Positions 9,034-19,075 of a stretch of 64,000 nucleotides of DNA are shown in pieces. Source of the DNA: an uncultured Mailhella sp. (GTDB taxonomy: Bacteria; Desulfobacterota; Desulfovibrionia; Desulfovibrionales; Desulfovibrionaceae); contig CAJTRG010000003.1 in assembly GCA_910578585.1 (NCBI GenBank), positions 1-64,000 of the forward strand, read 5' to 3'. Position 1 is the stretch's first letter. Each line of letters starts with the position of its first letter. The translations under genes were made by a program, and so were the position numbers. Under the pieces are notes generated by a model. The model made no database searches and had not been told where the DNA came from. It was given only the letters and a program-made list of their open reading frames with translations.

Positions 9034-10470
9034 TTATTCTTCTTCTTGTTTTAAGATCATTTGTCTTGCAGCATAGGTTTCATCAAGACGCCGCACCGGC
9101 GTGGTGAGAGGCATTTGCTGTAAGAATTCCGGATCTTGTTTTCCTTTTTCAACAAACTCTTTCATCAGGGCAACAAGTTCATCAAGGGTATCTTTGTTTT
9201 CTGTTTCTGTAGGTTCAAACATCAAACATTCATGCACAATCAGCGGGAAATAAATGGTTGGCGCATGGATGCCATTTTCAAGAAGAGCCTTGGCCAGATC
9301 AAGTGCTTTCATGCCTTCCGGAGGTGATGAAACAAATTCATGCATACAAATGCGGTCAAAAGGAACATTAAGGAATGAATCCATTTTCCTGCGCAGATAG
9401 TTTGCATTGAGCACTGCATATTCCGCAGCACGAGGAATACCGGCTTTGCCAAGGCGCATGATATAGGCAAGAGCCTTGACATAGACCGCAAAGTTGCCCA
9501 GGAACGGCGCAATATAGCCAATAGTTTTTGGATAATCAAAATTGAGTTTGTAGGTTCCGTCACTCTCTTTGACAACACGGCCAACAGGCAAATACGGTTC
9601 CAGACGTTCGCTGACGCCAACAGCACCAGAGCCGGGACCGCCGCCGCCGTGAGGTGTGCCCATGGTTTTATGCAGATTTAAATGCACAACGTCAAAGCCC
9701 ACATCACCGACACGCATTTTGCCCATAATTGCATTGAGGTTTGCCCCGTCGTAATAGAGGAGTGCATCGATTTTGCGGAGTTTTTCCACAATCTTGGGCA
9801 AATGTCTTTCAAAAAGTCCCAAGGTGTTGGGGCAGGTCATCATCAGCGCTGCCACATCGTCAGTCAGAGCTGCTTCAAGAACATCAGGGTCAATCATGCC
9901 GTCTTTGGAAGGAATATTGACAATCTCATAGCCAGCCATCATGGCAGAAGCCGGGTTTGTGCCGTGGGCAGAATCCGGTACAATGATTTTGGTCTTCTTA
10001 TTACCTTTATCTTTATGGTAGGCAGCGATCAGCATAACGCCTGTAAATTCACCATTGGCACCGGACATGGGCTGCATGGTAAAGGCTTTCATGCCGTTGA
10101 TTTCACAAAGATATTGTTCAATTTCATAGACAGCCTGCAAAGAGCCCTGCGTATATTGTTCACCGTGGTTTAATTGGGCAACAAGAGGGTGCAGTTTGGA
10201 AAAACCAGCAAGGCTTGCCACATGTTCAATAACTTTTGCGTTATATTTCATGGTGCAGGAGCCAAGCGGATAGAAATTGCCGTCTACAGAAAAGTTTTTA
10301 TGAGAATTTTGAGTAAAGTGACGGACAACATCAAGTTCAGAAAGTTCCGGCAATTTGGCTGGTTTTGCGCGGAGCAAATTGTGAGGAAGCATGTCTTCTG
10401 CATGTTTCTTAGGCATTGCAGGAACAACAGCCATACGACCTTTTACGGATTTATCAAAAAGTGTTCTCAT
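9034..10470 (-). CDS. gcvPB: Glycine dehydrogenase (decarboxylating) subunit 2
   Basis: A 478-residue beta subunit of the split P-protein of the glycine cleavage system. The PLP-binding lysine is in HLNLHKTMGTPHGGGGPG near residue 265, and a Gly-rich phosphate loop follows it. With GcvPA it decarboxylates glycine and loads the aminomethyl group onto lipoyl-GcvH. Its start overlaps the gcvPA stop by 4 bases (ATGA type), indicating translational coupling and equal expression. GGAGG precedes the ATG. It is the last gene of the gcvT-H-PA-PB operon. Confidence 0.97.
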   Translation of the reverse strand: MRTLFDKSVKGRMAVVPAMPKKHAEDMLPHNLLRAKPAKLPELSELDVVRHFTQNSHKNFSVDGNFYPLGSCTMKYNAKVIEHVASLAGFSKLHPLVAQLNHGEQYTQGSLQAVYEIEQYLCEINGMKAFTMQPMSGANGEFTGVMLIAAYHKDKGNKKTKIIVPDSAHGTNPASAMMAGYEIVNIPSKDGMIDPDVLEAALTDDVAALMMTCPNTLGLFERHLPKIVEKLRKIDALLYYDGANLNAIMGKMRVGDVGFDVVHLNLHKTMGTPHGGGGPGSGAVGVSERLEPYLPVGRVVKESDGTYKLNFDYPKTIGYIAPFLGNFAVYVKALAYIMRLGKAGIPRAAEYAVLNANYLRRKMDSFLNVPFDRICMHEFVSSPPEGMKALDLAKALLENGIHAPTIYFPLIVHECLMFEPTETENKDTLDELVALMKEFVEKGKQDPEFLQQMPLTTPVRRLDETYAARQMILKQEEE

Positions 10471-11798
10471 AAAAGACCTCCAAGAGTGTTCACAAGCTTA
10501 TCAATTTGTTCTTCTGTATTCTTTTCCGTACAGCTAAGCAGAAGCACATTGTCCATGCCTTGATAATATTGTCCAACAGGGAAACCGCATAAAAATCCTT
10601 GTTTTGCCATAACACTGACGATTTTTTCAGCATTTTGAGAAAGTTTTACTGCAAATTCATTGCCGTAAGGTGCGTTATTCAAAAGGCTTACGCTGGGGAG
10701 TTTTGTCAGTTTGTCAGCTAAAACACGGGCAAGATACATGGAGGTTTCCGCTGTTCTTTTGAGACCTTCAGGGCCTAAAAGCGCCATATGGATAATGCTT
10801 CTAAGGGCGCATAATCCCTGGTTGGAACATATATTGGAAGTTGCTTTTGCGCGGCGGATATGTTGTTCACGAGCCTGCAAAGTGAGCACGAAACCTTCTT
10901 TGCCGTTGAGGTCGTTGGTTTTACCCACAATACGGCCGGGCATTTGACGCACAAGTTCCTTTTTGCAGGTCATCATGCCAAGGTAAGGGCCGCCAAAGGA
11001 AAGTGGCATGCCAAGGCTTTGACCTTCTGCAACAGCAATATCAGCACCCATTTCGCCGGGAGTTTTGAGAACTGCCTGCATCACAGGATAAACAGAAATT
11101 ACGCCGATCGCTTTATGTTCTTTTGCCTTTGTGAAAATTTCCGTGTAATCGTCAATAGCACCAAAGAAGTTTGGATTTTGCACCATAACCACAGCCGTCG
11201 TATCATCAATGGCTTTTATGAGCGCATTTTTATCGGACATACCGTTGTTATGAGGCACAGTCACAATTTGTACATTTTGGTTCGCGCTGTAAGTGGTAAG
11301 CATTTTGCGCCAAATGGGGTTAATGGCTTCGTCCACAACCCAAACATGTTTGCGGGTTTGGCGAGCTGCCATCATGCCTGCTTCAAAGAGGGAGTGCCCA
11401 ATATCAAATAAAGAAGCATTGGCGCAGTCCATATCCAGCAAACGGCAAACAGCAGTTTGGTATTCAAAAATTGACTGCAAAGTTCCCTGACTGACTTCCG
11501 GCTGATAAGGGGTATAGGAAGTCAAAAATTCACCGCGCTGAGAAAGGGAATCCACAGCTTTGGGAATGTAATGGTCGTAATATCCTGCTCCAAGGAAATT
11601 GATGAAATCAGTTTTATTTTTAGCTGCCATTTCTTCAAAATAGGCAGTCAGTTCTGATTCGCTTTTTCCTTCGGGAATATTGAAGGATTTTGGACGCATA
11701 TCAGCTTGAATATCTGCAAATAAATCGTCAAGGCTGTTTACGCCGATAACGCTTAACATTTCTTGCAGTTCTTCGGGGGTATGAGGAATATAAGGCAT
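10467..11798 (-). CDS. gcvPA: Glycine dehydrogenase (decarboxylating) subunit 1
   Basis: A 443-residue alpha subunit of the split glycine decarboxylase, matching the family from start (YIPHTPEELQEML) to end. The segment FINFLGAGYYDHYIPKAV near residue 65 and the Gly-rich SFGGPYLGMM near residue 265 are typical. It lacks the PLP lysine, which is supplied by GcvPB. It lies between gcvH (54 bases upstream) and gcvPB (4-base overlap). Splitting of P-protein into two genes is normal in Desulfovibrionaceae and many anaerobes. Confidence 0.97.
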   Translation of the reverse strand: MPYIPHTPEELQEMLSVIGVNSLDDLFADIQADMRPKSFNIPEGKSESELTAYFEEMAAKNKTDFINFLGAGYYDHYIPKAVDSLSQRGEFLTSYTPYQPEVSQGTLQSIFEYQTAVCRLLDMDCANASLFDIGHSLFEAGMMAARQTRKHVWVVDEAINPIWRKMLTTYSANQNVQIVTVPHNNGMSDKNALIKAIDDTTAVVMVQNPNFFGAIDDYTEIFTKAKEHKAIGVISVYPVMQAVLKTPGEMGADIAVAEGQSLGMPLSFGGPYLGMMTCKKELVRQMPGRIVGKTNDLNGKEGFVLTLQAREQHIRRAKATSNICSNQGLCALRSIIHMALLGPEGLKRTAETSMYLARVLADKLTKLPSVSLLNNAPYGNEFAVKLSQNAEKIVSVMAKQGFLCGFPVGQYYQGMDNVLLLSCTEKNTEEQIDKLVNTLGGLL

Positions 11799-11852
11799 AA
11801 GTTATCCTTTTTTGAAATTAAAAAACTTCCCCAAAAGGAGAAGTTCTTCTAT

Positions 11853-12227
11853 TTAGTGTACGCATTTACCTGCATAATCTTGTGCATTCAAAAGCCCGTC
11901 GGTTGAGCCGGTGATTTCAACACGAATAAGCCAGCCTTCTCCGTATGGGTCTTTATTCACGCTTTCAGGATTATCAATGGCTTTATCGTTGACAGCAATA
12001 ACTTTGCAGTCGCAGGGCATATAAATGTCACTGGCAGCTTTTACTGATTCAACAGTGCCCATTTCCTGACCTTTGCTGAAGGTATCGCCCACTTGCGGAA
12101 GGTCAATAAAGGTGATGTCGCCAAGGGAGTCTTGTGCAAAATCAGTGATACCGATAACACCTTCTTTTCCTTCAACTTTTAACCATTCATGGCTTTCTGC
12201 ATATAAAAGATTTTCTGGATTATTCAT
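11853..12227 (-). CDS. gcvH: Glycine cleavage system H protein
   Basis: A 124-residue lipoyl carrier with the attachment lysine in GTVESVKAASDIYMP near residue 65 and the signature GITDFAQDSLGDITFIDLP before it. It shuttles the aminomethyl intermediate between GcvP, GcvT and lipoamide dehydrogenase. Lipoylation enzymes and the L-protein are not in this window. GAGGAAAACTATC precedes the ATG. It is 13 bases from gcvT, in the same operon. Confidence 0.97.
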   Translation of the reverse strand: MNNPENLLYAESHEWLKVEGKEGVIGITDFAQDSLGDITFIDLPQVGDTFSKGQEMGTVESVKAASDIYMPCDCKVIAVNDKAIDNPESVNKDPYGEGWLIRVEITGSTDGLLNAQDYAGKCVH

Positions 12228-12240
12228 GATAGTTTTCCTC

Positions 12241-13326
12241 TTATGATAGTTTTATTCTGGCTGTTCCAGTCGTGAAGAAAGGAGCAGTTGTTTTTTGCGC
12301 GGTAAGTTCATTTCTGCCGGCTTTGAGTACAAAGCTTTCTTTGTCGGCAAATTCTTTTTTCACAAAGGCAAAGGCAATGGCGTAACCAAGGGAAGGAGCA
12401 AAAGAGCCGCTGGCAATTTTACCAATCACTTCCTCACTGCCGGCTTCTTTGATCACTAAATCTCCGTTACGGACAGTACGGCGGCCTTCCAGTTTGAGCG
12501 GAACAAGCAGATCGTGTTTTACTTCTTTGGCAGCAGCTTTGCCCACATAGTCAGCTTCTGAAGTGAGCATGCCGGCAAGATTGGATTCAGCCACCGTATG
12601 TTCTTCATTGAGTTCATGACCGTAAAGAGCAAGTCCGCATTCAAGACGCAGGGTATCGCGTGCACCAAGTCCTGCTGGTTTTACAAGTTCATGGCTCAGC
12701 AAGTCTTCCCAAAGGGTGAGCACAGCTTCTCTTGGGCAATAAAGTTCATAACCAAGTTCGCCTGTATAGCCTGTACGGCTGACAAGAATTTTGTGGCCTT
12801 TATACTCAATATGCGTAAAGGAGAAGTATTTCAGATCATGGAAATTTTGTTTGGTAAGATCTTCCAAAACTTCCAGTGATTTTGGACCCTGCAGGTCAAT
12901 TTTGCCGGATTTTGGAGAAATATTTTCAATATTTTCTTTGCCGAGGCGTTTGACGAGGGTTTCAAAATCTTTATCAGCACAGCCGGCATTAACCACCAGA
13001 AAATAATGATTTTCAGCGAGGTGATAGACAATTAAATCATCAATAACAGTACCCTCTTCGGTGAGTAAAAAACCATAGCGGCATTTGCCGATTGCCAAAG
13101 TATCGAGATTGTGGCTGACTGCTTTTCTCAAGAGTTCAGCTGCCTTATCTCCTTTGACAATAAATTGTGCCATGTGGCAAATATCAAAGATAGATGCGGC
13201 ATTTCTGGTATGTGCGTGTTCGGCTAAAATGCCGTCTTCATATTGTATAGGCATATCCCAGCCTGCAAAAGGCGCCATTTTGGCTTTGTGGGCAACGTGC
13301 CAATCGTGTAACGGTGTTTCTAACAT
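12241..13326 (-). CDS. gcvT: Glycine cleavage system aminomethyltransferase (T protein)
   Basis: A 361-residue, full-length T protein that transfers the methylene group from GcvH to tetrahydrofolate, releasing ammonia. Family markers are MAPFAGWDMPIQYEDG near residue 20, the folate-site region FDICHMAQF and the C-terminal barrel with TRTGYTGELGYELYC-like sequence (here SRTGYTGELGYELY). The frame can start at a TTG six bases earlier, but ATG at 13326 has AAGGA at proper spacing and starts MLETPLHDWH. It is the first gene of the gcv operon and diverges from mfd. No glycine riboswitch-like aptamer was recognised upstream. Confidence 0.96.
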   Translation of the reverse strand: MLETPLHDWHVAHKAKMAPFAGWDMPIQYEDGILAEHAHTRNAASIFDICHMAQFIVKGDKAAELLRKAVSHNLDTLAIGKCRYGFLLTEEGTVIDDLIVYHLAENHYFLVVNAGCADKDFETLVKRLGKENIENISPKSGKIDLQGPKSLEVLEDLTKQNFHDLKYFSFTHIEYKGHKILVSRTGYTGELGYELYCPREAVLTLWEDLLSHELVKPAGLGARDTLRLECGLALYGHELNEEHTVAESNLAGMLTSEADYVGKAAAKEVKHDLLVPLKLEGRRTVRNGDLVIKEAGSEEVIGKIASGSFAPSLGYAIAFAFVKKEFADKESFVLKAGRNELTAQKTTAPFFTTGTARIKLS

Positions 13327-13440
13327 AGACAATCCTTTTTTATAAATCCTCTTCTCTGGCTATCATAGTTTGGCGTATTTGTAAATAAATTTTCGCGATT
13401 GTGAAGAGCAAAAAATACAAAAAAAGCCTAATAAAATTGC

Positions 13441-13469
13441 TTGAAATTATAAGAACTTATTGCTATATA
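13441..13469 (+). promoter_or_regulatory. Sigma-70-type promoter of mfd
   Basis: TTGAAA and TATATA separated by 17 bases, ending 20 bases before the mfd start codon, in the 163-bp region divergent from gcvT. Confidence 0.6.
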
Positions 13470-13489
13470 TTTTCTGCCCGGAGTTATGC

Positions 13490-16400
13490 ATGAACAAGTC
13501 TGCACAAATAATACAGAATTTATTTGAAAAAAAAGAACAAAGCATTTATCGAAGCGGTTTTGCCAGTCTTGCCAAGCTTATGGCACAGGCTGTTTCTGAA
13601 AATAAATATACAGTTGCTGTTGTTAAAAACAGAGATGAACTCATTACCTTAAAATCATTTCTATCCTTATTTATTGCTGAAATTTCTGTGGGCAAAGAAA
13701 AGGGCAAAGTACAGGAAAAAAATGTTCCCTTATTTTTTGAAACGCCCTTTGTGAGTATCAATCCATTTAATCGCCGTTCCCTGACCCGCGAGGGCTGGGC
13801 TGACCGCTTATCTGCTCTTTACGCCATGGAGCAGGGACATGCAAAAGCCCTTATTATCACGGCTGACATGCTTATTCCCTATTTGCCGGAAAAAGATTTT
13901 TTCAGTCAGCATGAACTCTTTTTGAAAGTCCATGATGATATGGCGCCGGAACTTTTGATTGAACAGCTGGTGGATTGGGGCTATCAGCGCGAATCCATGG
14001 TTTCACGGGCTGGAGATGTGGCACGGCGCGGCGATATTGTGGATATTTTCCCGGCAGGCTATGAGAAACCAATCCGCCTTGATTTCTTTGAGGATACCAT
14101 TGATGAAATGCGCTTTTTCGATCCCTCAACTCAGCGTTCAGTGGGCACTGCCAAAGAAATTTGTATTATTCCTGTCCTTGCTGTTTTGCAGGATGAACAA
14201 GCGCGTACCAAAATCCACAGACGTCTGGCAAATTTGTTTCAGCAGGGCAAGCTTTCAGAATTTCGGCAGGCAAGCATTATGCATGCGGTTGAGCAGGGAG
14301 ATTTGCGTTTACTTCCCGGCAATATTTATGAGCATGCAACCAGTATTGAAGAATGGCTGCCTGAAAATTGCCAGTGGTTTTTGCCCAGTAAAGTTGATTT
14401 AAAAGAATGTCTGGAAGAAGCCGCAAGTGCATGGCAGGATGCCTTGGAAGAAGACAGGAAAGACGCCGGCTTTGATCAGTCGGATTATCTATCTCTGCGA
14501 AATACCGGTGATATTCATTCCATGCTCGCAGGGCAAAACCTTTGTTATTTAGAGCCGCTGCGTATTGGTGTCGAAACCCAAGGGCTGGATTTAGCGGAAA
14601 AAGTATTTTTCAGTTTTGAAGAGCTTTTCCAAGGCAAAGAAGTGCTTGAGCGTCCATGGCAGCAGCTTGTGGCGGGGCTTCGCAAATATGCAAAGGAAAA
14701 AGAGCAGATTGTACTGACCTTTTCGTCTGAACGGGGTCGGCAGAAATTTTTAAAGCTGATTGAACAAGACGGCATCTATCCTCATTTGCGCTATGATGTA
14801 AAGAGCAAGGGCATTTTTGCGCTGATTGCAGGAGTTCACCACGCAACTGAGCTTGCCTGGGAAAATATGCTTATTATCCCGGAAGATTTGCTCCAGCCGA
14901 AGACGAATCAGGGTAAACGGCAGGCAAGTCAGGCTTTCAAGGGTTTAGACTCCTATAATGAACTTATGGCAGGGGATTTGCTTGTTCACAGAGATTACGG
15001 TATTGGGCGTTTTGGCGGACTGCACCGCATGGTTGTCGGCGGTATTGAAAACGATTATTTACTCCTTGAATATGCGGACAATGCGAAACTCTATATGCCT
15101 GTGGACAGGCTTTCCATTATTCAGCGTTTCAAAGCCACAGAAGGTATAAGTCCTGTTCTCGACAGACTGGGCAGTCAGGCGTGGTCTTCCAGCAAGGATA
15201 AAGCCAAGAAAGCCATTGAAAAAATTGCTCAGGATTTGGTGGAAATGTACGCATGGCGCAAGGTTGCCAAAGGTTTCAGCTATAGCCCGGTGGGCGAACT
15301 CTACCGCGAATTTGAAGCGACTTTTGGTTTTGAAGAAACACCTGACCAGGCAAAAGCAATCCAGGAAGTTTTGGCGGATATGGAAAAGCCTGAACCCATG
15401 GACAGGCTTGTCTGCGGTGATGTGGGTTTTGGCAAAACAGAAGTTGCCTTACGGGCGGCATTTAGAGCTGCCTGTGACGGCAGACAGGTTGCCCTGCTTT
15501 GCCCCACGACCGTGCTTGCCGAACAGCATTACCAGACTTTTCGCTCAAGACTCGCTGGCTTCCCCATAAATGTGGGCCTGCTCAGCCGTTTTGTGACCAA
15601 ATCAAAACAGACAGAAGTTCTCAATATGGCGGCGAAAGGGCAAATGGATATTCTTATTGGCACGCACAGACTTTTGTCTAAAGATGTGGATTTGCCTAAT
15701 CTTGGCTTGCTGATTTTAGATGAAGAGCAGCGCTTTGGGGTTCGCCACAAAGAACGGCTCAAACAAATGAAGAAAAATGTGGACGCCCTGACGCTTACGG
15801 CAACGCCCATTCCGCGGACTTTGCAGCTTTCCATGTCCGGTATTCGTGAGCTCTCTGTTATTGAAACAGCGCCCTTGGAGCGCAAGCCCGTGGCAACGCA
15901 TTTAATTGATAAGGATAAAAATGTTCTGCGGCAGATTGTAGAGCGGGAACTTGAGCGTGAAGGGCAGGTCTTTTGGGTTTATAACCGCGTCAACGGGCTT
16001 GAAAAAGTTGCTGCCTATGTGCAGGAACTGGTGCCAAACGCCCGTGTTGCCATGGCTCATGGGCAAATGAGTGAAAAGGAACTGGAAACAACCATGCATA
16101 AATTCTGGCATGGGGAAGTGGATGTGCTTGTCTGCACATCCATTGTGGAATCCGGACTTGATTTTCCGCGGGCAAATACGCTGATTGTGGATCAGGCACA
16201 GCTCTTTGGCTTAGGGCAGCTCTATCAGCTTCGCGGGCGTGTGGGGCGTTCTGACAGGCAGGCCTATGCTTACTTTGTGGTTAACGATTTATCTCATATG
16301 ACGGAAATTGCGCAGGAGCGCATGCGCATTATTTTGGAAATGGATTATCTTGGTGCCGGTTTTCAGGTTGCCATGGAAGATTTGCGTCTGCGCGGAGCAG

Positions 16401-16978
16401 GCAATATTTTAGGTGAGGCACAATCCGGGCACATGGCACGGGTTGGGCTTGACATGTATTTGGAAATGTTAGAAGAAGCAGTTGCCAAGGCAAAGGGCGA
16501 AGGTGAAAGTCTTAGAAGTCAGGATGTGGAAATCAATCTTGGCCTTCCTGCCTATATTCCTGAATCCTATATTGAGGACGGCAAAGAGCGGCTCAAATAT
16601 TATAAAATGCTTTCTTGTGCCTTTGATAATGAGCAAAGAAATACCATTGAAATGGAACTTCGAGACAGGTACGGGCAGCTTCCTCCTGAAATGCTGACTT
16701 TTATTGAAGTGCTGGACTTTAAATTTGAAATGAAAAATATTGGCGTGTATAAAGCTGATATTTATGCCGATAGAGTCAAAGTCAGCTTCATGGACGGGCA
16801 GAAAAAGGTTGCTGTGGAAACGCTGATTAAATTTATCCAAAAGAACAGCAAAACGGCAAAACTGTATCCGCCTGCAAGTTTGGAAATTCAATTGAAAGAT
16901 TTTATCCAGAAAGGCGATACCAATGCACAAATTGTTCGCATTGCCAAGAATTTATTATTGTCTTTAAAAGAAAAATAG
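13490..16978 (+). CDS. mfd: Transcription-repair coupling factor
   Basis: An 1162-residue Mfd, close to the usual 1150. It has the UvrB-homology region at the N-terminus (GWADRLSALYAM, RRGDIVDIFP near residue 175), the RNA-polymerase interacting domain near residues 480-560 (GDLLVHRDYGIGRFGGLHRM) and the RecG-like SF2 motor. Motor motifs include Walker A GDVGFGKTEVALRAAF near residue 635, DEEQRFGVRHKE and the TRG region QLRGRVGRSDRQAYAY. It removes stalled RNA polymerase and recruits UvrA. An upstream ATG-like start at 13460 lies over the promoter; ATG 13490 with GGAG is preferred. It opens a group with two SurA-like genes and rodZ. Confidence 0.97.
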   Translation: MNKSAQIIQNLFEKKEQSIYRSGFASLAKLMAQAVSENKYTVAVVKNRDELITLKSFLSLFIAEISVGKEKGKVQEKNVPLFFETPFVSINPFNRRSLTREGWADRLSALYAMEQGHAKALIITADMLIPYLPEKDFFSQHELFLKVHDDMAPELLIEQLVDWGYQRESMVSRAGDVARRGDIVDIFPAGYEKPIRLDFFEDTIDEMRFFDPSTQRSVGTAKEICIIPVLAVLQDEQARTKIHRRLANLFQQGKLSEFRQASIMHAVEQGDLRLLPGNIYEHATSIEEWLPENCQWFLPSKVDLKECLEEAASAWQDALEEDRKDAGFDQSDYLSLRNTGDIHSMLAGQNLCYLEPLRIGVETQGLDLAEKVFFSFEELFQGKEVLERPWQQLVAGLRKYAKEKEQIVLTFSSERGRQKFLKLIEQDGIYPHLRYDVKSKGIFALIAGVHHATELAWENMLIIPEDLLQPKTNQGKRQASQAFKGLDSYNELMAGDLLVHRDYGIGRFGGLHRMVVGGIENDYLLLEYADNAKLYMPVDRLSIIQRFKATEGISPVLDRLGSQAWSSSKDKAKKAIEKIAQDLVEMYAWRKVAKGFSYSPVGELYREFEATFGFEETPDQAKAIQEVLADMEKPEPMDRLVCGDVGFGKTEVALRAAFRAACDGRQVALLCPTTVLAEQHYQTFRSRLAGFPINVGLLSRFVTKSKQTEVLNMAAKGQMDILIGTHRLLSKDVDLPNLGLLILDEEQRFGVRHKERLKQMKKNVDALTLTATPIPRTLQLSMSGIRELSVIETAPLERKPVATHLIDKDKNVLRQIVERELEREGQVFWVYNRVNGLEKVAAYVQELVPNARVAMAHGQMSEKELETTMHKFWHGEVDVLVCTSIVESGLDFPRANTLIVDQAQLFGLGQLYQLRGRVGRSDRQAYAYFVVNDLSHMTEIAQERMRIILEMDYLGAGFQVAMEDLRLRGAGNILGEAQSGHMARVGLDMYLEMLEEAVAKAKGEGESLRSQDVEINLGLPAYIPESYIEDGKERLKYYKMLSCAFDNEQRNTIEMELRDRYGQLPPEMLTFIEVLDFKFEMKNIGVYKADIYADRVKVSFMDGQKKVAVETLIKFIQKNSKTAKLYPPASLEIQLKDFIQKGDTNAQIVRIAKNLLLSLKEK

Positions 16979-16998
16979 ACGTACGAAATGGGGAACAT

Positions 16999-18066
16999 AT
17001 GAAAAAGAATATACTTTTTATTGCCATTCTTGCTTGTGTGCTTGGCACGCTTGCTTTCAATTATCAGCGCCTGACTGCATTTTTTGAGCACCATGATGAA
17101 AGTGTTTTGGCAAGGGTCAATGGAGAACCTATCAGTCTTGAAGAAGTGGAAAAACTCTATGATATGCGCAATGTTCATTTGAATTCTCCAGCTCCTGATG
17201 TGGAACGTGTACAAAAAGAATATGCAGAAATTTTGTATAACAGAATTATTCAAGTTCTTGTTTCTCAAGAATTAAAAAAGAGAAATGCCGCTGTGAATAC
17301 GGATGAAGTCACAGCCTATGAAAATAAAATTAAAAAAAGTTATGGTGAACTTTTAGAAAAGCAAAGTTTTGAAGAATATTTAGCGGAATACGGCATTGAT
17401 TATCATGAGTGGCTCACGCAAATTCGTGCACAAGTGGAAAATGATGCCCTGCATGCGCTCCTGCAAAAAGAAATTTCTCTTAATACTGATGAAACCATTC
17501 AGTATGCAGAAAAAATAAAAGAACAACAGCAAAATGCGGCAACAAAAATTAAATTTTATAAAATCATGGGAAATCAGGATTTACTCCATAAAATTCAACA
17601 GGATACAACTTTTTCTAAAGAAAATGTAACGGAAAAAGGTTTTTCTGGCAGAGATTTTATCCATCATTTTGAAGAAAAAGGGGCTGTGGTCTATCAGGCA
17701 CTTTTTGACAGTGACAGTTTGCCGGAAGATTATCAATCTGTTCTTGTTGCTATGGCTGAAAATACCTTTTCTCCTGTTCAGCATGAGGCAGATACAAATT
17801 ATATCCTTTATTTGGAAGAGTTAAAAAATCCAAAAGAAGATGATGTTGTTGATTTATATTTGCTTGCAGAAGAACGTTTAGTACAGGAAAAATTGCCTGA
17901 GGTGTATGCAGCCTGGCTTGCAGGCGCAATCAAAGAAGCTGATATTTCTGTTGTAAACTCTTTTAAAGATGTTTTGGCATTGATTGATGTTCATACTGCA
18001 AATGTACTAGATAATAGTGATAACTTATCAAAATTACAAGATGTTTTACGAGAAATTAAAAAATAG
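16999..18066 (+). CDS. Periplasmic SurA_N-type chaperone, no complete parvulin domain seen
   Basis: A 355-residue exported or membrane-tethered protein with an N-terminal hydrophobic segment (residues 5-21). A SurA N-terminal-like chaperone module follows (ARVNGEPISLEEVEKLYDMR, then ILYNRIIQVLVSQELKKRN). The region expected to hold a parvulin domain (residues 185-270) lacks clear parvulin signature residues, so it may act only as a chaperone. It starts 20 bases after mfd and is followed by a second, parvulin-bearing paralogue, an arrangement that suggests joint work on outer membrane protein folding. Function is inferred from family. Confidence 0.75.
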   Translation: MKKNILFIAILACVLGTLAFNYQRLTAFFEHHDESVLARVNGEPISLEEVEKLYDMRNVHLNSPAPDVERVQKEYAEILYNRIIQVLVSQELKKRNAAVNTDEVTAYENKIKKSYGELLEKQSFEEYLAEYGIDYHEWLTQIRAQVENDALHALLQKEISLNTDETIQYAEKIKEQQQNAATKIKFYKIMGNQDLLHKIQQDTTFSKENVTEKGFSGRDFIHHFEEKGAVVYQALFDSDSLPEDYQSVLVAMAENTFSPVQHEADTNYILYLEELKNPKEDDVVDLYLLAEERLVQEKLPEVYAAWLAGAIKEADISVVNSFKDVLALIDVHTANVLDNSDNLSKLQDVLREIKK

Positions 18067-18133
18067 CCATTCTTTATTTGCCAATATTTATAAAACAAGG
18101 TACTATAACAAAAGTTATTATAAGGAGTTTCCT

Positions 18134-19066
18134 TTGAAAATACTTACCTTATTGATTTCATTGAGCATATTTTTTGCTCCTCAAATAAGTTATGCAAGTC
18201 CCAGAGCTTCTGTTGTGGCGACCATTAATAGTGAAATGATTACTTCTTTGCAGCTTGATAAAAATGTTCGTTTATATATGGCAAATAAAGGGATTAACCC
18301 AAGTAAAGTGAGCCCCAGTGAACGAAGAGAAATTGAACAATCTGTTTTATCAGATTTAGTGAAAGAATCTATTATTATTCAAGAGGCTGAAAAGCAAAAT
18401 ATAAAAATTAACGATCAGATTTTGAACGAAGAAATTCAAAATTCAATTGATAGAGATGCGGGCGGTTCTAAAGAAGCTTTTTATGCAAAACTTGCAAAAG
18501 AGGGCTATGATGAAAAGCTTTATAAGGAAAAAGTACGAAATACTCTTTTAACACAAGCTCTTATCAGCAGAAATGTTCTTCGCAAAATTATTGTGACCGA
18601 TGAAGAAGTTTTGGATTTTTACCTCAAAAATGGCGGAAAAATCATCGGAAAAGCAAATGTTGCGCTCATGGTTTATGCCAGTGGCGATGATATGGATAAT
18701 TATGCGGAAAAATTGATAAAAAATCCAAAAAGTTTTGAGAAAACAGTCAAAGAAATTTCTGTTGGCCCTTCTGCGGAAGAGGGTGGCGTTTTAGGGGAAA
18801 TGTCTATTTCTGATCTGGCTTCTCCTGTACAAACTGCTATTCAGGGCTTGGAAGAAGGCGAAGTTTCTAAAGTTTTTTCTATTAACGGTGCGTATGCACA
18901 GGCAAAAGTTCTCTCTAAAACAACTTCCAGCAAAAATGTGGCTGAAATTATTGATCCTAATCTTGTAACGAAAATCCGCGACGGACTTCGTATGCAAAAA
19001 GTTGGAAATAAGATTGAAGAATATATAACTGGCTTGGAAAAGAAAGCTATTGTAACTATAAAATAG
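18134..19066 (+). CDS. SurA-like periplasmic peptidyl-prolyl isomerase/chaperone
   Basis: A 310-residue protein with signal peptide MKILTLLISLSIFFAPQISY (cut near residue 21), a SurA N-terminal helical domain (ATINSEMITSLQLDKNVR, SVLSDLVKESIIIQEAEKQN) and one C-terminal parvulin-type domain (residues 175-280, with SAEEGGVLGEMSISDL). It helps outer membrane proteins fold in the periplasm. The start is taken as TTG at 18134 because AAGGAG lies 7 bases before it and a signal peptide begins exactly there. The frame is open further upstream but would overlap the previous gene and bury the signal peptide. Confidence 0.85.
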   Translation: MKILTLLISLSIFFAPQISYASPRASVVATINSEMITSLQLDKNVRLYMANKGINPSKVSPSERREIEQSVLSDLVKESIIIQEAEKQNIKINDQILNEEIQNSIDRDAGGSKEAFYAKLAKEGYDEKLYKEKVRNTLLTQALISRNVLRKIIVTDEEVLDFYLKNGGKIIGKANVALMVYASGDDMDNYAEKLIKNPKSFEKTVKEISVGPSAEEGGVLGEMSISDLASPVQTAIQGLEEGEVSKVFSINGAYAQAKVLSKTTSSKNVAEIIDPNLVTKIRDGLRMQKVGNKIEEYITGLEKKAIVTIK

Positions 19067-19075
19067 GGCAGAATT

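Noticed and set aside
13333..13459. Glycine riboswitch upstream of gcvT
   Set aside because: The leader is short and lacks the conserved tandem aptamer cores; only promoter-like and AT-rich sequence is seen.
17599..18016. Complete parvulin domain in the first SurA-like protein
   Set aside because: No GGDLG-like or other parvulin signature could be seen in this stretch, so only the chaperone-type N-terminal module is claimed.
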